In this document: in pieces, positions 17,810-26,252 of the stretch | Layout: the number at the start of each line of letters is the position of its first letter | Position numbering within the stretch: position 1 is the stretch's first letter | Origin: Microbacterium aoyamense | GTDB taxonomy: Bacteria; Actinomycetota; Actinomycetes; Actinomycetales; Microbacteriaceae | Direction: 5' to 3' | Assembly (NCBI RefSeq): GCF_023155855.1 | Contig: NZ_JAKNUT010000005.1 | Coordinates: forward strand, 273,370-337,369 | Length of the DNA: 64,000 bases | Notes under the pieces: generated by a model | The model's database searches: none | Told to the model about the DNA's origin: nothing | Seen by the model: only the letters and a program-made list of their open reading frames with translations | Made by a program: the position numbers and the translations under genes

Positions 17810-18973
17810 ATGAGCCACCGTGACGAGATGACCCTCACCTCCTCGGGCTACTACGTGAGCCAGGAGGCACCGATCTCCTCGAGCGACCCGATCCCTGTGC
17901 CCGAGGCCTCTCCGCCCGACATCCTGCGCTGCGCGTATATGGAGCTCGTCGTCACCGACCTCGCGGCGTCGCGCGTCTTCTACGTCGACATCCTCGGTCT
18001 GCACGTGACGGAGGAGGACGACGACGCGATCTATCTGCGCTCGACGGAGGAGTTCATCCACCACAACCTCGTCCTGCGCAGGGGTTCGCTCGCCGCTGTC
18101 GCCGCGTTCTCGTATCGTGTGCGCAGCGACGACGACCTCGACAAGGCCGTCGCCTTCTACACCGAGCTCGGCTGCGATGTGCGCCGCGAACCCGGCGGCT
18201 TCACGAAGGGCATCGGCGACTCGGTCCGCGTCATCGATCCGCTCGGGTTCCCGTACGAGTTCTTCTACGCGACGGACCACCAGGAGCGGCTGTCCTGGCG
18301 CTACGACCTCCACGTTCCGGGCGAGCTCGTGCGCCTCGACCACTTCAACCAGATCACGCCCGACGTTCCTCGCGCGGTGGGCTTCATGCAGTCGCTGGGG
18401 TTCCGCGTCACAGAGGACATCCAGGACGAAGAGGGCACGGTGTACGCCGCGTGGATGCGCCGCAAGCCCACCGTGCACGACACCGCGATGACCGGCGGCG
18501 ATGGGCCGCGGATGCACCACGTCTGCTTCGCGACCCACGAGAAGCACAACATCCTCGCCATCTGCGACAAGCTCGGCGCCCTCCGCCGATCCGACGCGAT
18601 CGAGCGCGGCCCCGGTCGTCACGGCGTGTCGAACGCGTTCTACCTCTACCTGCGCGACCCCGACGGGCACCGCGTCGAGGTGTACACGCAGGACTACTAC
18701 ACGGGCGATCCCGACAACCCGGTCGTGACGTGGGACGTCCACGACAACCAGCGTCGCGACTGGTGGGGCAACCCCGTCGTGCCGTCCTGGTACACCGACG
18801 GATCACTCGTCCTCGACCTCGACGGCAACCCACAACCCGTCGTCGCCCGCACCGACTCGAGCGAGATGGCGGTGACGATCGGAGCCGACGGCTTCAGCTA
18901 CACGAGGCCCCAGGACGACGCCGCGATGCCGGAGTGGAAGCAGGGCGAGTACAAGCTGGGTCATCAGCTGTGA
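17810..18973 (+). CDS. hpaD: 3,4-dihydroxyphenylacetate 2,3-dioxygenase
   Basis: A 387-residue type I extradiol dioxygenase built of vicinal-oxygen-chelate modules. It cleaves homoprotocatechuate to CHMS. The metal triad is intact: H178 (RLDHFN), H237 (RMHHVCF) and E290 (HRVEVYT). Their spacing (59 and 53 residues) equals that of the Brevibacterium fuscum and Arthrobacter enzymes, which use Fe(II) or Mn(II) respectively, so the metal here is undetermined. The C-terminal extension with WWGNPVVPSWYTDG resembles those actinobacterial homologues. The ATG at 17810 is preferred; an out-of-frame ATG lies 5 nt upstream. The stop codon overlaps the hpaH start (GTGA). Confidence 0.95.
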   Translation: MSHRDEMTLTSSGYYVSQEAPISSSDPIPVPEASPPDILRCAYMELVVTDLAASRVFYVDILGLHVTEEDDDAIYLRSTEEFIHHNLVLRRGSLAAVAAFSYRVRSDDDLDKAVAFYTELGCDVRREPGGFTKGIGDSVRVIDPLGFPYEFFYATDHQERLSWRYDLHVPGELVRLDHFNQITPDVPRAVGFMQSLGFRVTEDIQDEEGTVYAAWMRRKPTVHDTAMTGGDGPRMHHVCFATHEKHNILAICDKLGALRRSDAIERGPGRHGVSNAFYLYLRDPDGHRVEVYTQDYYTGDPDNPVVTWDVHDNQRRDWWGNPVVPSWYTDGSLVLDLDGNPQPVVARTDSSEMAVTIGADGFSYTRPQDDAAMPEWKQGEYKLGHQL

Positions 18974-19758
18974 CGCTGCACTCCGACGAGATCGCGGCGA
19001 TCGCGGACGAGCTCGCCGCGGCCGACCGCGCTCACGGCGTCATCCCCCGCATCACGGCACGGTTCCCCGAAGCGACGATCGAGGATTCCTACGCGATCCA
19101 GGGGGTGTGGCGCGATGCGAACATCGCGGCCGGCCGCACGCTCGTGGGTCGCAAGATCGGTCTCACCTCGAAGGCGATGCAGGATGCCACGGGCATCACC
19201 GAGCCCGACTACGGGGTCATGTTCGACGACACCGTCTACCCGAGCGGCTCCGACATCCCCGTCGAACACTTCTCGAACGTCCGCATCGAGGTGGAGCTCG
19301 CCTTCGTGCTGAAGGTCCCGCTCGAGGGACCGGACTGCACGCTGGAGGACGCACTCGCGGCGATCGACTACGCCGTGCCGGCGCTCGAGATCCTCAACTC
19401 CCACATCGAACTCGAGGGCCGCACGATCATCGACACGATCGCCGACAACGCCGCGTACGGCGCGATGGTGCTCGGCGAGGTGCGCAAGCGCCCCGACGAG
19501 ATCGACCTGCGGTGGGTGCCCGGCCTGCTCTACCGCAACGGCGAGATCACCGAGACGGGCGTGGCCGCCGGCGTGCTCGACCACCCCGCGCGGGGCGTGG
19601 CGTGGCTCGCGAACAAGTTCCATCAGCACGGTGCACGCCTTGAAGCGGGCGAGATCATCCTGGCAGGCTCGTTCACACGCCCGATGTGGGTGTCGCGGGG
19701 CGACGAGGTCCTGTGCGACTACGGACCGATGGGGACGATCTCATGCCGCTTCGTCTGA
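18970..19758 (+). CDS. hpaH: 2-oxo-hept-4-ene-1,7-dioate hydratase
   Basis: A 262-residue member of the hydratase/decarboxylase branch of the FAH superfamily (HpaH, MhpD, XylJ). It adds water to 2-oxohept-4-ene-1,7-dioate. Seen: GRKIGLTSKAMQ, the ligand-like ExE in IEVELAFVLK and LEILNSHIELEGR. Length matches E. coli HpaH (about 267). The start is the GTG at 18970, whose last two bases overlap the hpaD stop, indicating coupled translation. The end overlaps hpaI by 16 bp. Confidence 0.92.
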   Translation: MTLHSDEIAAIADELAAADRAHGVIPRITARFPEATIEDSYAIQGVWRDANIAAGRTLVGRKIGLTSKAMQDATGITEPDYGVMFDDTVYPSGSDIPVEHFSNVRIEVELAFVLKVPLEGPDCTLEDALAAIDYAVPALEILNSHIELEGRTIIDTIADNAAYGAMVLGEVRKRPDEIDLRWVPGLLYRNGEITETGVAAGVLDHPARGVAWLANKFHQHGARLEAGEIILAGSFTRPMWVSRGDEVLCDYGPMGTISCRFV

Positions 19759-20543
19759 CGCCCACCCTTCGCGAACGACTCCGCACGGCGGAGCGACCGC
19801 TCGCCGGCATGTGGGCCAGCTCGGGCAGCGCACTCGTCGCCGAGATCTGCGCCGGCTCGGGTCTGGACTGGCTCCTCATCGACATGGAGCACTCCCCCAA
19901 CGGCCTCGAGTCCGTGCTCGCTCAGCTGCAGGCCGTCGCGGCCTACCCGATCACGCCCGTCGTCCGCGTGCCGATCGGCGACATCGTGACGATCAAGCAG
20001 GTGCTCGACCTCGGCGCACAGAACCTGCTCGTGCCCATGATCTCGTCGGCCGCCGAGGCCGAGGAAGTCGTCGCATCCGTTCGCTATCCCCCGCGCGGTC
20101 GCCGCGGCGTGGGCTCGGCGCTCGCCCGCTCCGCGCGCTGGAACCGCGTCGACGACTACCTCGCCGACGCCGACGACCACACGTCGCTCTTCGTGCAGAT
20201 CGAGACGACGACGGGCGTCGAGGCCGCCGGCGAGATCGCGGCGGTCGACGGTGTGGACGGCATCTTCGTCGGACCGTCCGACCTCGCGGCGTCGATGGGG
20301 CTCCTCGGCCAGCAGGGGCATCCCGACGTCGAGGCCGCCGTCCTGCGCACGTTCGAGGCCGTCCTGGCGGCGGGCAAGCCCGTCGGCGTCAACGCCTTCG
20401 ATCCCGCGACCGCTGATCGGTACCTCGCGGCCGGGGCGAGGTTCGTGCTCGTCGGCGCCGACGTCGCGCTGCTCGCACGAGGCTCCGAAGCACTCGCCGC
20501 GCGGTTCGGAGCTTCCGGCGATGTCAAGGGCACGTCCTACTGA
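19743..20543 (+). CDS. hpaI: 4-hydroxy-2-oxoheptanedioate aldolase
   Basis: A 266-residue class II, metal-dependent pyruvate aldolase of the HpcH/HpaI family. It cleaves 4-hydroxy-2-oxoheptanedioate into pyruvate and succinic semialdehyde. Conserved segments: GLDWLLIDMEHSPN (base His), VQIETTTGVEAAGEI and GIFVGPSDLAASMG (metal-binding Glu and Asp). It overlaps hpaH by 16 bp and is the last gene of the hpa operon, and its product can be taken up by the dehydrogenase at 6583-8085. The next gene has its own probable leaderless start 23 bp on. Confidence 0.93.
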   Translation: MPLRLTPTLRERLRTAERPLAGMWASSGSALVAEICAGSGLDWLLIDMEHSPNGLESVLAQLQAVAAYPITPVVRVPIGDIVTIKQVLDLGAQNLLVPMISSAAEAEEVVASVRYPPRGRRGVGSALARSARWNRVDDYLADADDHTSLFVQIETTTGVEAAGEIAAVDGVDGIFVGPSDLAASMGLLGQQGHPDVEAAVLRTFEAVLAAGKPVGVNAFDPATADRYLAAGARFVLVGADVALLARGSEALAARFGASGDVKGTSY

Positions 20544-20566
20544 CGCTGAACTGCGATGCTGGGCTC

Positions 20567-21364
20567 ATGCAGAGAGACGTGTCGAGCCGCATCATCCTGG
20601 ACGTGACCGAACCCGCCGACCTCGTGTTCTCGGTCGCCGTGTCGGGCCACTACGCGCCCAATCACGAAGTGTTCGCCGCCGCGGTCGACGGTGTGCCGAT
20701 CCCGAGCACCGAGATCTTCGACGTGCACGGCACTCGGCTGCACCGGGTGGATGCGGGAGTCGGGCGGCTCGAAGTCGACTACTCCGCTCTCCTCCTCGGT
20801 GCCGGGGACACGGCGATCGCCCACGACGTGGACGTGCTCACCTACCTCCGGCCGAGCCGATACGCGCAGAGCGACGAACTCGCCGCCACCGCCGCGGCCG
20901 AGTTCGGGGGCATCGACGACGACGCCGAGCTCCTCGCCGCGGTCTCGTCGTGGGTGGGGACCCGCCTCGCCTACGTGCCCGGGTCGTCCCTCCCGACCGA
21001 CGGCGCGACCCGCACACTTCTCGCCCGCCAGGGCGTGTGCCGCGACTACGCTCACCTCTGCGTGGCGCTCCTGCGGGCGAGGGGCGTCCCTTCCCGGGTC
21101 GTCTCGGTCTACGCCCCGGGACTCTCGCCGATGGACTTCCACGCCGTGACCGAAGCCTGGGTGGATGACGCGTGGCGAGTCGTGGACGCCACGACCCTCG
21201 CGCCCCGCTCGACGCTCGTCCGCATCGCAACGGGTCGGGATGCCGCAGACACGGCGTTCCTCAACGTGCTCTCGGGCCGCGCGGATCTCGTCGACGTCAC
21301 GGTCACCGCGACGGTCGATTCCCTTCCCGACGACGATGTCACGCAACTGGTATCGATCAGCTGA
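20567..21364 (+). CDS. Transglutaminase-like protein
   Basis: A 265-residue cytoplasmic protein with an N-terminal beta domain (about 1-100) and a transglutaminase-like catalytic core. The Cys-His-Asp triad is present: Cys in RQGVCRDYAHL, His in MDFHAVTEAWV and Asp in WRVVDATT. Proteins of this type act as amidases or peptidases, and substrates are mostly unknown. GATGCT ends 6 nt before the ATG, so a leaderless transcript is possible; no Shine-Dalgarno sequence is visible. It is not obviously connected with the upstream hpa operon. Confidence 0.8.
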   Translation: MQRDVSSRIILDVTEPADLVFSVAVSGHYAPNHEVFAAAVDGVPIPSTEIFDVHGTRLHRVDAGVGRLEVDYSALLLGAGDTAIAHDVDVLTYLRPSRYAQSDELAATAAAEFGGIDDDAELLAAVSSWVGTRLAYVPGSSLPTDGATRTLLARQGVCRDYAHLCVALLRARGVPSRVVSVYAPGLSPMDFHAVTEAWVDDAWRVVDATTLAPRSTLVRIATGRDAADTAFLNVLSGRADLVDVTVTATVDSLPDDDVTQLVSIS

Positions 21365-21372
21365 AGCCGCAA

Positions 21373-21378
21373 TACAGT
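21373..21378 (+). promoter_or_regulatory. -10 box of a leaderless transcript
   Basis: TACAGT ends 6 nt before the ATG at 21385, in the gap after the transglutaminase-like gene. No clear -35 is seen. Confidence 0.5.
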
Positions 21379-21384
21379 GATGCC

Positions 21385-21930
21385 ATGAAGAAATGGGTCG
21401 TCCGCTTCGTCTCGCTGCTGGTCTTCAACGTCGTCGTGCTCCTCATCATCGGCTGGCTCACGCCGGCGAGAGTCGGGTGGGCCGCGATCTGGGCGGGAAT
21501 CATCCTCACCGCCGCCACGATCTGGATCAAGCCGCTCATCACGAAGTGGTTCCAGTCGATGGCCGCGAGGTCGGCGGGGCAGCGTACGAAGGCGGGCGAG
21601 AAGGTCGTCCAGTTCTTCCTCGTGCTGCTGGTCGCCTTCATCGTGTGGATCCTCACCGTGCTGCTCTCGGGTGTGAGCGCCGGCAACTGGTTCTGGGGCT
21701 ACATCCTCCCGCCCGTGATCCTCGTCATCGGCTGGGCGATCTACGACGCGATCGACGACCGTGTCGAGGCGCACGCCGGCGCGCTCTACGACAGGGCCAC
21801 CGGCTCGAAGAGCGCACCCGCGACCGCGGAGGCTGCGGCTGTGCCGTCGCCCGAGGCGCAGGCGGGTGCGCGTGAACTGAAGGACGGACTCACCGACGAG
21901 CAGCGGAAGATGCTCGACGAGTTGGGCTGA
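21385..21930 (+). CDS. Small integral membrane protein
   Basis: A 181-residue protein with four predicted membrane helices (about residues 8-28, 32-50, 78-98, 106-124) and a cytoplasmic Ala/Glu-rich tail ending LTDEQRKMLDELG. No family recognised. The ATG at 21385 is chosen because homology-like membrane sequence starts there and a -10 box stands 6 nt upstream; the longer frame reads through the preceding gene. Function unknown. Confidence 0.7.
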   Translation: MKKWVVRFVSLLVFNVVVLLIIGWLTPARVGWAAIWAGIILTAATIWIKPLITKWFQSMAARSAGQRTKAGEKVVQFFLVLLVAFIVWILTVLLSGVSAGNWFWGYILPPVILVIGWAIYDAIDDRVEAHAGALYDRATGSKSAPATAEAAAVPSPEAQAGARELKDGLTDEQRKMLDELG

Positions 21931-21933
21931 ACC

Positions 21934-21960
21934 TGTCGATTCGGCGCGCGTTCGATCGTC
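21934..21960 (+). promoter_or_regulatory. ECF42-type promoter
   Basis: TGTCGA (21934-21939), a 17-bp spacer and CGTC (21957-21960) match the published Streptomyces venezuelae ECF42 consensus (TGTCGA at -35, CGA/TC at -10). It lies 40 bp before the DGPF protein gene and its ECF42 sigma gene, predicting autoregulation. Confidence 0.8.
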
Positions 21961-22000
21961 ATCCCTGTGTCAGAGACTCCACGACGAAAGGAATGACATC

Positions 22001-22384
22001 ATGCGCTACGCGCTCCTGCTCCACTACCCCGAGATGACCGCCGACGACCTCGGCCCCGAAGCTCTCGCCGAGGGCATGCGCGAGTTCGACGAGTACGCGA
22101 AGGCGCTGGATGCGGCGGGCGTGCTCGTGAGCGCCGAGGTCCTCCAACCCTCGACCCTCACGACGACGGTGCGCGCGATCGACGGATCGCTGCGCGTGCA
22201 GGACGGCCCGTTCGCCGACACGAAGGAGCAGCTCGGCGGGACGTTCGTCATCGATGTCGCCGACCTCGATGCGGCGATCGAATGGGCGGGCAAGGCTCCG
22301 TCCGTCTCGTGGGGAGCGGTCGAGGTGCGGCCGTCCGGCACGTACTTCGCGAACGGCCGCTGGACGCAGTTCGACTACCGATGA
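22001..22384 (+). CDS. YciI/DGPF-domain protein
   Basis: A 127-residue YCII-superfamily protein with the diagnostic DGPF motif (VQDGPFADTKEQLGG, about residues 66-80) and the family opening MRYALLLHYPE. DGPF proteins are the conserved partners of ECF42 sigma factors; their reaction is unknown. GAAAGGA lies upstream of the ATG. The stop overlaps the sigma gene start (ATGA), so the two are translated together, and the operon sits behind an ECF42-like promoter. Confidence 0.92.
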   Translation: MRYALLLHYPEMTADDLGPEALAEGMREFDEYAKALDAAGVLVSAEVLQPSTLTTTVRAIDGSLRVQDGPFADTKEQLGGTFVIDVADLDAAIEWAGKAPSVSWGAVEVRPSGTYFANGRWTQFDYR

Positions 22385-23430
22385 CCTCGCCCGACGAGGT
22401 GCGCGCCGTCGCCGAACGAACGGCGCGCGCCTCGTACGGTCGCATCCTGGCTCTGCTCGCGGCATCCACTCGCGACCTCGCGCTCAGCGAAGACGCGCTG
22501 GCCGACGCCTTCGAGCGCGCGCTGCGCACGTGGCCGGATGCCGGCATCCCGAGCAACCCCGACGGATGGATCCTCACCGTGGCCCGCAATCGACTGCGCG
22601 ACGTCCTCTCTTCGGCCGCGCACCGCACGGGCGTCGAGGTCGACCTGGACGGGGCAGCGAGCGCCGACGCGGGACCCGAGGCGATCGCGGCGGGTCGGGA
22701 CGGGATCCCCGACAAACGGCTCGAGCTGCTCTTCGCCTGTGCGCACCCCGCGATCGACCCGGCCGTGCGCACGCCGCTCATGCTGCAGGCTGTCATGGGT
22801 TTCGACGCCGCGCAGATCGCTCGGGCCTTCGACGTCGAGCCCGCGACGATGGCACAGCGGCTCGTGCGCGCGAAGCGCCGCATCCGCGACGCGGGCATCC
22901 CCTTCCGCGTTCCGTCCCGCGCGGAGATGCCGGAACGTCTCTCGACGGTGCTCGAGGCGATCTACGGCGCCTACGCGATCGGCTGGCTCGATCAGGGCGA
23001 TGACGTGCGGCGATCTCTGGCCGATGAAGCACGCTGGCTCGCCGTGCTGACCGCGAGTCTGCTCGACGACGAACCCGAGGCCTGGGGGCTCGCCGCACTG
23101 CTCACCTACGCCCAGTCGCGCGCGCCCGCGCGGATCGGCGCGGACTGGCCGCCGCTCGACGAGCAGGACGCTGCGCTCTGGGATGCCGCCCTCATCGCCG
23201 AGGCCGCGGCTCTCCTCCGGCGGGCGTCGGCGCTCGGCGCCCCACTCGGCCGCTTCCAGCTCGAGGCGGCGATCCAGGCGGTGCACTGCGACCGTCGGCG
23301 AACGGGCGTCGTCGACCTGGATGCCCTCGAGAAGCTGTACGCGGGGCTCGTCGCGATCGCCCCGACCCGCGGGGCGCACGATGCGCTGACGGCGGTGCGC
23401 GCGCGGCGCGGCGCACCGCGGCATCCATGA
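22381..23430 (+). CDS. RNA polymerase sigma factor, ECF42 group
   Basis: A 349-residue ECF sigma factor. Sigma-2 occupies about residues 12-75 (SEDALADAFERALRTW, GWILTVARNRLRD), a linker carries the ECF42-like signature LELLFACAHPAID (about 114-126), sigma-4 about 125-180 (GFDAAQIARAFDVEPATMAQRLVRAKRRIR), and a long C-terminal TPR-like extension about 185-349 is required for activity in studied members. ECF42 factors have no anti-sigma and are paired with DGPF proteins, as here. The ATG overlaps the upstream stop. Target promoters elsewhere in the genome should carry the 21934-21960 motif. Confidence 0.92.
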   Translation: MTSPDEVRAVAERTARASYGRILALLAASTRDLALSEDALADAFERALRTWPDAGIPSNPDGWILTVARNRLRDVLSSAAHRTGVEVDLDGAASADAGPEAIAAGRDGIPDKRLELLFACAHPAIDPAVRTPLMLQAVMGFDAAQIARAFDVEPATMAQRLVRAKRRIRDAGIPFRVPSRAEMPERLSTVLEAIYGAYAIGWLDQGDDVRRSLADEARWLAVLTASLLDDEPEAWGLAALLTYAQSRAPARIGADWPPLDEQDAALWDAALIAEAAALLRRASALGAPLGRFQLEAAIQAVHCDRRRTGVVDLDALEKLYAGLVAIAPTRGAHDALTAVRARRGAPRHP

Positions 23431-23486
23431 CGACCGCGTAACAAAGCGACCCCCGCGGCCCTTCCTGCCCCGCCAACACGACAAAA

Positions 23487-23499
23487 TGGACTGAGTCCA
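23487..23499. promoter_or_regulatory. Perfect 13-bp palindrome before the amino-acid ABC operon
   Basis: TGGACTGAGTCCA is a perfect palindrome 54 bp before the TTG start at 23553, in the 122-bp gap after the ECF42 gene. Position and symmetry suggest an operator for the transporter. The cognate regulator is not identifiable. Confidence 0.45.
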
Positions 23500-23552
23500 G
23501 CGTGCCGACAGCACGAGCGCGCCGTGGACCCCGAATCTCTGGAGGCACCGTC

Positions 23553-24410
23553 TTGTCCCGTCGCACCCCCTTCCTTCGCACCGCCGCCGTCGGCATCGCC
23601 CTCGCCGCGCTCGCCCTCACGGGCTGCGCCTCGGGCGGCGCCCCCAGCGGCGGCGAGACGGACGCCCCCGCTGCAGAAGACGGCTACATCACTCCGGGCA
23701 AGCTCACCATCGCGACGGGCGACGTCGTCTACGAGCCGTACGTCGTCGGCGAAGACCCGTCGTCGGGCGAAGGCTTCGAGTCGGCCCTCGCGTACGCCAT
23801 CGCCGATGAGCTCGGCTTCGCACCCGACGACGTCGAGTGGGTCGGAACGAGCTTCGAAGCCGCGATCGCGCCCGGGCCGAAGAACTTCGACTTCAACATC
23901 CAGCAGTACACGATCACCGACGAGCGCAAGCAGGCCGTCGACTTCTCGTCGCCGTACTATGCGGCGAGCCAGGCGATCGTGGCGATCGAGGGCGGTCCGG
24001 CCGAAGGCGTCGACACGCTCGATGGTCTCAAGGGGCTGACGATCGGCGCCATGGCGGGCTCGACGAGCGCCCAGACGGTCGAAGAGGTCATTCAACCCGA
24101 CGTCGCTCCGCAGCTGTACGGCTCGAACGAAGACGCCGTCGCCGCCATCAGCGCGGGGCAGATCGATGCCATCGTCGTCGATGTGCCGAGCGCCTTCCTC
24201 GCGACGGAGATGTACATCGACAACTCGTTCATCGTCGGCCAGCTGCCCAAGGGCGACATCGCCGACGAGTGGGGTGTCGTGCTCGGCAAGGACTCCCCGC
24301 TCACGGAGCGCGTCAGTGCGGCGATCGACGCGTTGCGCGCGAACGGCACGCTGGAGGCGCTGACTGCGGAGTGGATGGACAAGTACGAGAGCGTCACGCT
24401 GCTGCAGTAA
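23553..24410 (+). CDS. Polar amino-acid ABC transporter, substrate-binding lipoprotein
   Basis: A 285-residue periplasmic-binding-like lipoprotein of the SBP_bac_3 family. The signal peptide ends in the lipobox LTGC, with Cys at residue 25, followed by a Gly/Ser/Ala linker. The binding fold spans about 50-285 with GFESALAYAIADELG, DFSSPYYAAS and GAMAGSTSAQ. The start is the TTG at 23553: GGAGG lies exactly 7 nt upstream and the positively charged n-region follows; the ATG at 23502 lacks a ribosome site. It is first of three importer genes. The ligand is probably a polar amino acid or derivative, not further defined. Confidence 0.9.
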   Translation: MSRRTPFLRTAAVGIALAALALTGCASGGAPSGGETDAPAAEDGYITPGKLTIATGDVVYEPYVVGEDPSSGEGFESALAYAIADELGFAPDDVEWVGTSFEAAIAPGPKNFDFNIQQYTITDERKQAVDFSSPYYAASQAIVAIEGGPAEGVDTLDGLKGLTIGAMAGSTSAQTVEEVIQPDVAPQLYGSNEDAVAAISAGQIDAIVVDVPSAFLATEMYIDNSFIVGQLPKGDIADEWGVVLGKDSPLTERVSAAIDALRANGTLEALTAEWMDKYESVTLLQ

Positions 24411-24420
24411 CGCCCTCCGG

Positions 24421-24426
24421 TACGGT
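24421..24426 (+). promoter_or_regulatory. -10-like box before the permease gene
   Basis: TACGGT ends 6 nt before the GTG at 24433, in the 22-bp gap after the binding-protein gene. It allows an internal leaderless transcript for permease and ATPase in addition to read-through. Confidence 0.4.
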
Positions 24427-24432
24427 CGACGG

Positions 24433-25278
24433 GTGAGCACCCACACCCCGAGCGCGCTCGAACTCGAGCGCCGCGCGTTCCGCGCGCGCCAGTCGCAGCG
24501 CTCGGTGCTCGTCGCGATCGCCTCGACCCTGGCGTTCGCGGCCATCGTGTGGATCACGGTCATCGCGACGCCCGGTTGGTCAGCGGTGCAGCAGGCGTTC
24601 TTCAACCCGCAGATCGCTCTCGATTCCCTCCCCCGCATCTGGGAGGGGTTCCTGGTCAACCTGCAGGTGCTGGCGTTCTCGCTCGTGACGGTCTCGATCG
24701 TCGCGCTGCTCATCGCGGTGCTGCGGACCCTGCCCGGGCCGGTGTTCCTCCCGCTGCGCGTACTCGCCGCGGCATACACCGACATCTTCCGTGGACTGCC
24801 GTTCATCATCGTGCTCTACATCGTGGGCTTCGGCATCCCGACGCTCACGAACACGCGCATCCCACTCGTCCTCCTCGGCACGCTCGCCGTGACGCTCACC
24901 TACTCGGCATACGTCGCCGAGGTCATCCGCGCGGGGATCGAGGCCGTGCATCCCTCGCAGCGTCTCGCGGCACGTGCACTCGGCCTCGGCTACACGCAGA
25001 CGCTGCGCCGCGTCGTGCTCCCCCAAGCGCTGCGCAAGATCACTCCGCCGCTCATGAACGACTTCGTCGCGATGCAGAAGGATGTCGGCCTCATCTCGAT
25101 CCTGGGCATCATGGATGCCGTGCTCGCCGCGAAGATCGAAGCCTCGCAGACGTACAACTTCACGCCGTACGTCGTCGCCGGCATCCTGTTCGTCCTCCTC
25201 GCGATCCCGACGATCCGTCTCACGGACTGGTACACCGCGCGCCTCCGTCGTCGCGAGCAGACGGGGGCGATCCTGTGA
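24433..25278 (+). CDS. Polar amino-acid ABC transporter, permease
   Basis: A 281-residue HisM/GlnP-type permease with an N-terminal cytoplasmic stretch and about five membrane helices. The EAA loop contacting the ATPase reads EVIRAGIEAVHPSQRLAARALGLG, followed by the LPQALRKITPPLMN segment typical of this family. It begins with GTG at 24433, and its stop overlaps the ATPase start (GTGA). A single permease gene implies a homodimer. Confidence 0.92.
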   Translation: MSTHTPSALELERRAFRARQSQRSVLVAIASTLAFAAIVWITVIATPGWSAVQQAFFNPQIALDSLPRIWEGFLVNLQVLAFSLVTVSIVALLIAVLRTLPGPVFLPLRVLAAAYTDIFRGLPFIIVLYIVGFGIPTLTNTRIPLVLLGTLAVTLTYSAYVAEVIRAGIEAVHPSQRLAARALGLGYTQTLRRVVLPQALRKITPPLMNDFVAMQKDVGLISILGIMDAVLAAKIEASQTYNFTPYVVAGILFVLLAIPTIRLTDWYTARLRRREQTGAIL

Positions 25279-26009
25279 CCGCCCTGCTGCGCGCCGAGGA
25301 CCTGTGGAAGTCCTTCGACGACCGCGCCGTGCTCCAGGGCGTCTCGGTCGAACTCGCCGCCCACGAGGTCGTCGCAGTGATCGGCGCGAGCGGCTCGGGC
25401 AAGTCCACGCTCCTGCGCTGCCTCAGCCTGCTCGAGCCGATCGACGACGGTCGCATCCTGCTCGGCGACGACGACATCTCCGACCCCCGCGTCGATGCCA
25501 ACCGCGTGCGTTCCCGATTCGGCGTCGTCTTCCAGAGCTACAACCTCTTCCCGCACATGTCGGTGCTCGACAACGTGACGCTCGCCTCGCGCGTCGTCCG
25601 AAAAGAGGCGAAGAAGGATGCCGAGGCTCGCGCGCTTCTGCTGCTCGACCGCGTCGGGCTCGCGGACAAGGCCCGCGAGCACCCCGACCGCCTCTCCGGC
25701 GGGCAGCAGCAGCGCGCCGCCATCGTGCGCGCGATCGCGACGGACCCCGAGGTTCTGCTGCTGGACGAGATCACTTCGGCGCTCGACCCCGAGCTCGTGG
25801 GCGAAGTGCTCGAGCTCGTCCGGCAGCTCGCCGAGGACGGCGCGACGATCCTCATGGCGACGCACGAGATGGCGTTCGCGCGCGACGTCGCCCACCGCGT
25901 GGTGTTCCTCGACGGCGGCCGCATCGTCGAGCAGGGCCCGCCCGCCGAGCTCTTCGGGGCACCGCGCGAAGCGCGCACGCGCGAGTTCCTCGCCCGCTTC
26001 ACCGCGTAG
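25275..26009 (+). CDS. Polar amino-acid ABC transporter, ATP-binding protein
   Basis: A 244-residue GlnQ/HisP-type ATPase: Walker A GASGSGKST, Q-loop VVFQSYNLFPHMSVLDN, signature LSGGQQQRAAIVRA, Walker B LLLDEITSALD, switch His in MATHEMAFAR. It powers the permease encoded immediately upstream, whose stop it overlaps by 4 bp. Last gene of the importer operon, followed by a hairpin at 26065-26088. Confidence 0.93.
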   Translation: MTALLRAEDLWKSFDDRAVLQGVSVELAAHEVVAVIGASGSGKSTLLRCLSLLEPIDDGRILLGDDDISDPRVDANRVRSRFGVVFQSYNLFPHMSVLDNVTLASRVVRKEAKKDAEARALLLLDRVGLADKAREHPDRLSGGQQQRAAIVRAIATDPEVLLLDEITSALDPELVGEVLELVRQLAEDGATILMATHEMAFARDVAHRVVFLDGGRIVEQGPPAELFGAPREARTREFLARFTA

Positions 26010-26064
26010 CCCTGGCATCCATCCCCGCGGCTCCGTCGCCCACCGCGGCATGCTTTTCGCGGCG

Positions 26065-26088
26065 CTCCGCGGTCCACTCTCCGCGGAG
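26065..26088. terminator. Hairpin after the amino-acid importer operon
   Basis: CTCCGCGG (26065-26072) pairs with CCGCGGAG (26081-26088) across an 8-nt loop, 56 bp after the ATPase stop. No U-tract. It opens the 375-bp gene-free stretch 26010-26384, which otherwise holds only the two repeats listed next. Confidence 0.5.
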
Positions 26089-26090
26089 TT

Positions 26091-26161
26091 GCGTCGGAGA
26101 ATGTCACCGAAGTCGGAGGATTCCACGTGAATTCTCCGACCGACCGCCGATTCTCCGACGC
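26091..26161. repeat. TCGGAGAAT-type intergenic repeat, copy A
   Basis: The outer arms GCGTCGGAGAAT (26091-26102) and its exact inverse (26150-26161) enclose a second forward unit (GTCGGAGGATTCC) and a second inverse unit (GAATTCTCCGAC). The element can therefore fold as a nested hairpin or cross. The first 69 bp match copy B (26253-26321) at all but three positions. Confidence 0.8.
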
Positions 26162-26252
26162 GACCCGCCGACCCGTGAGTGGCTCGCCCGTTGCGTGGCC
26201 CGACTCCGTCATCCGTCCCCTGCCCGCCCAACGCAACGCCCCGCGAGCCGCT

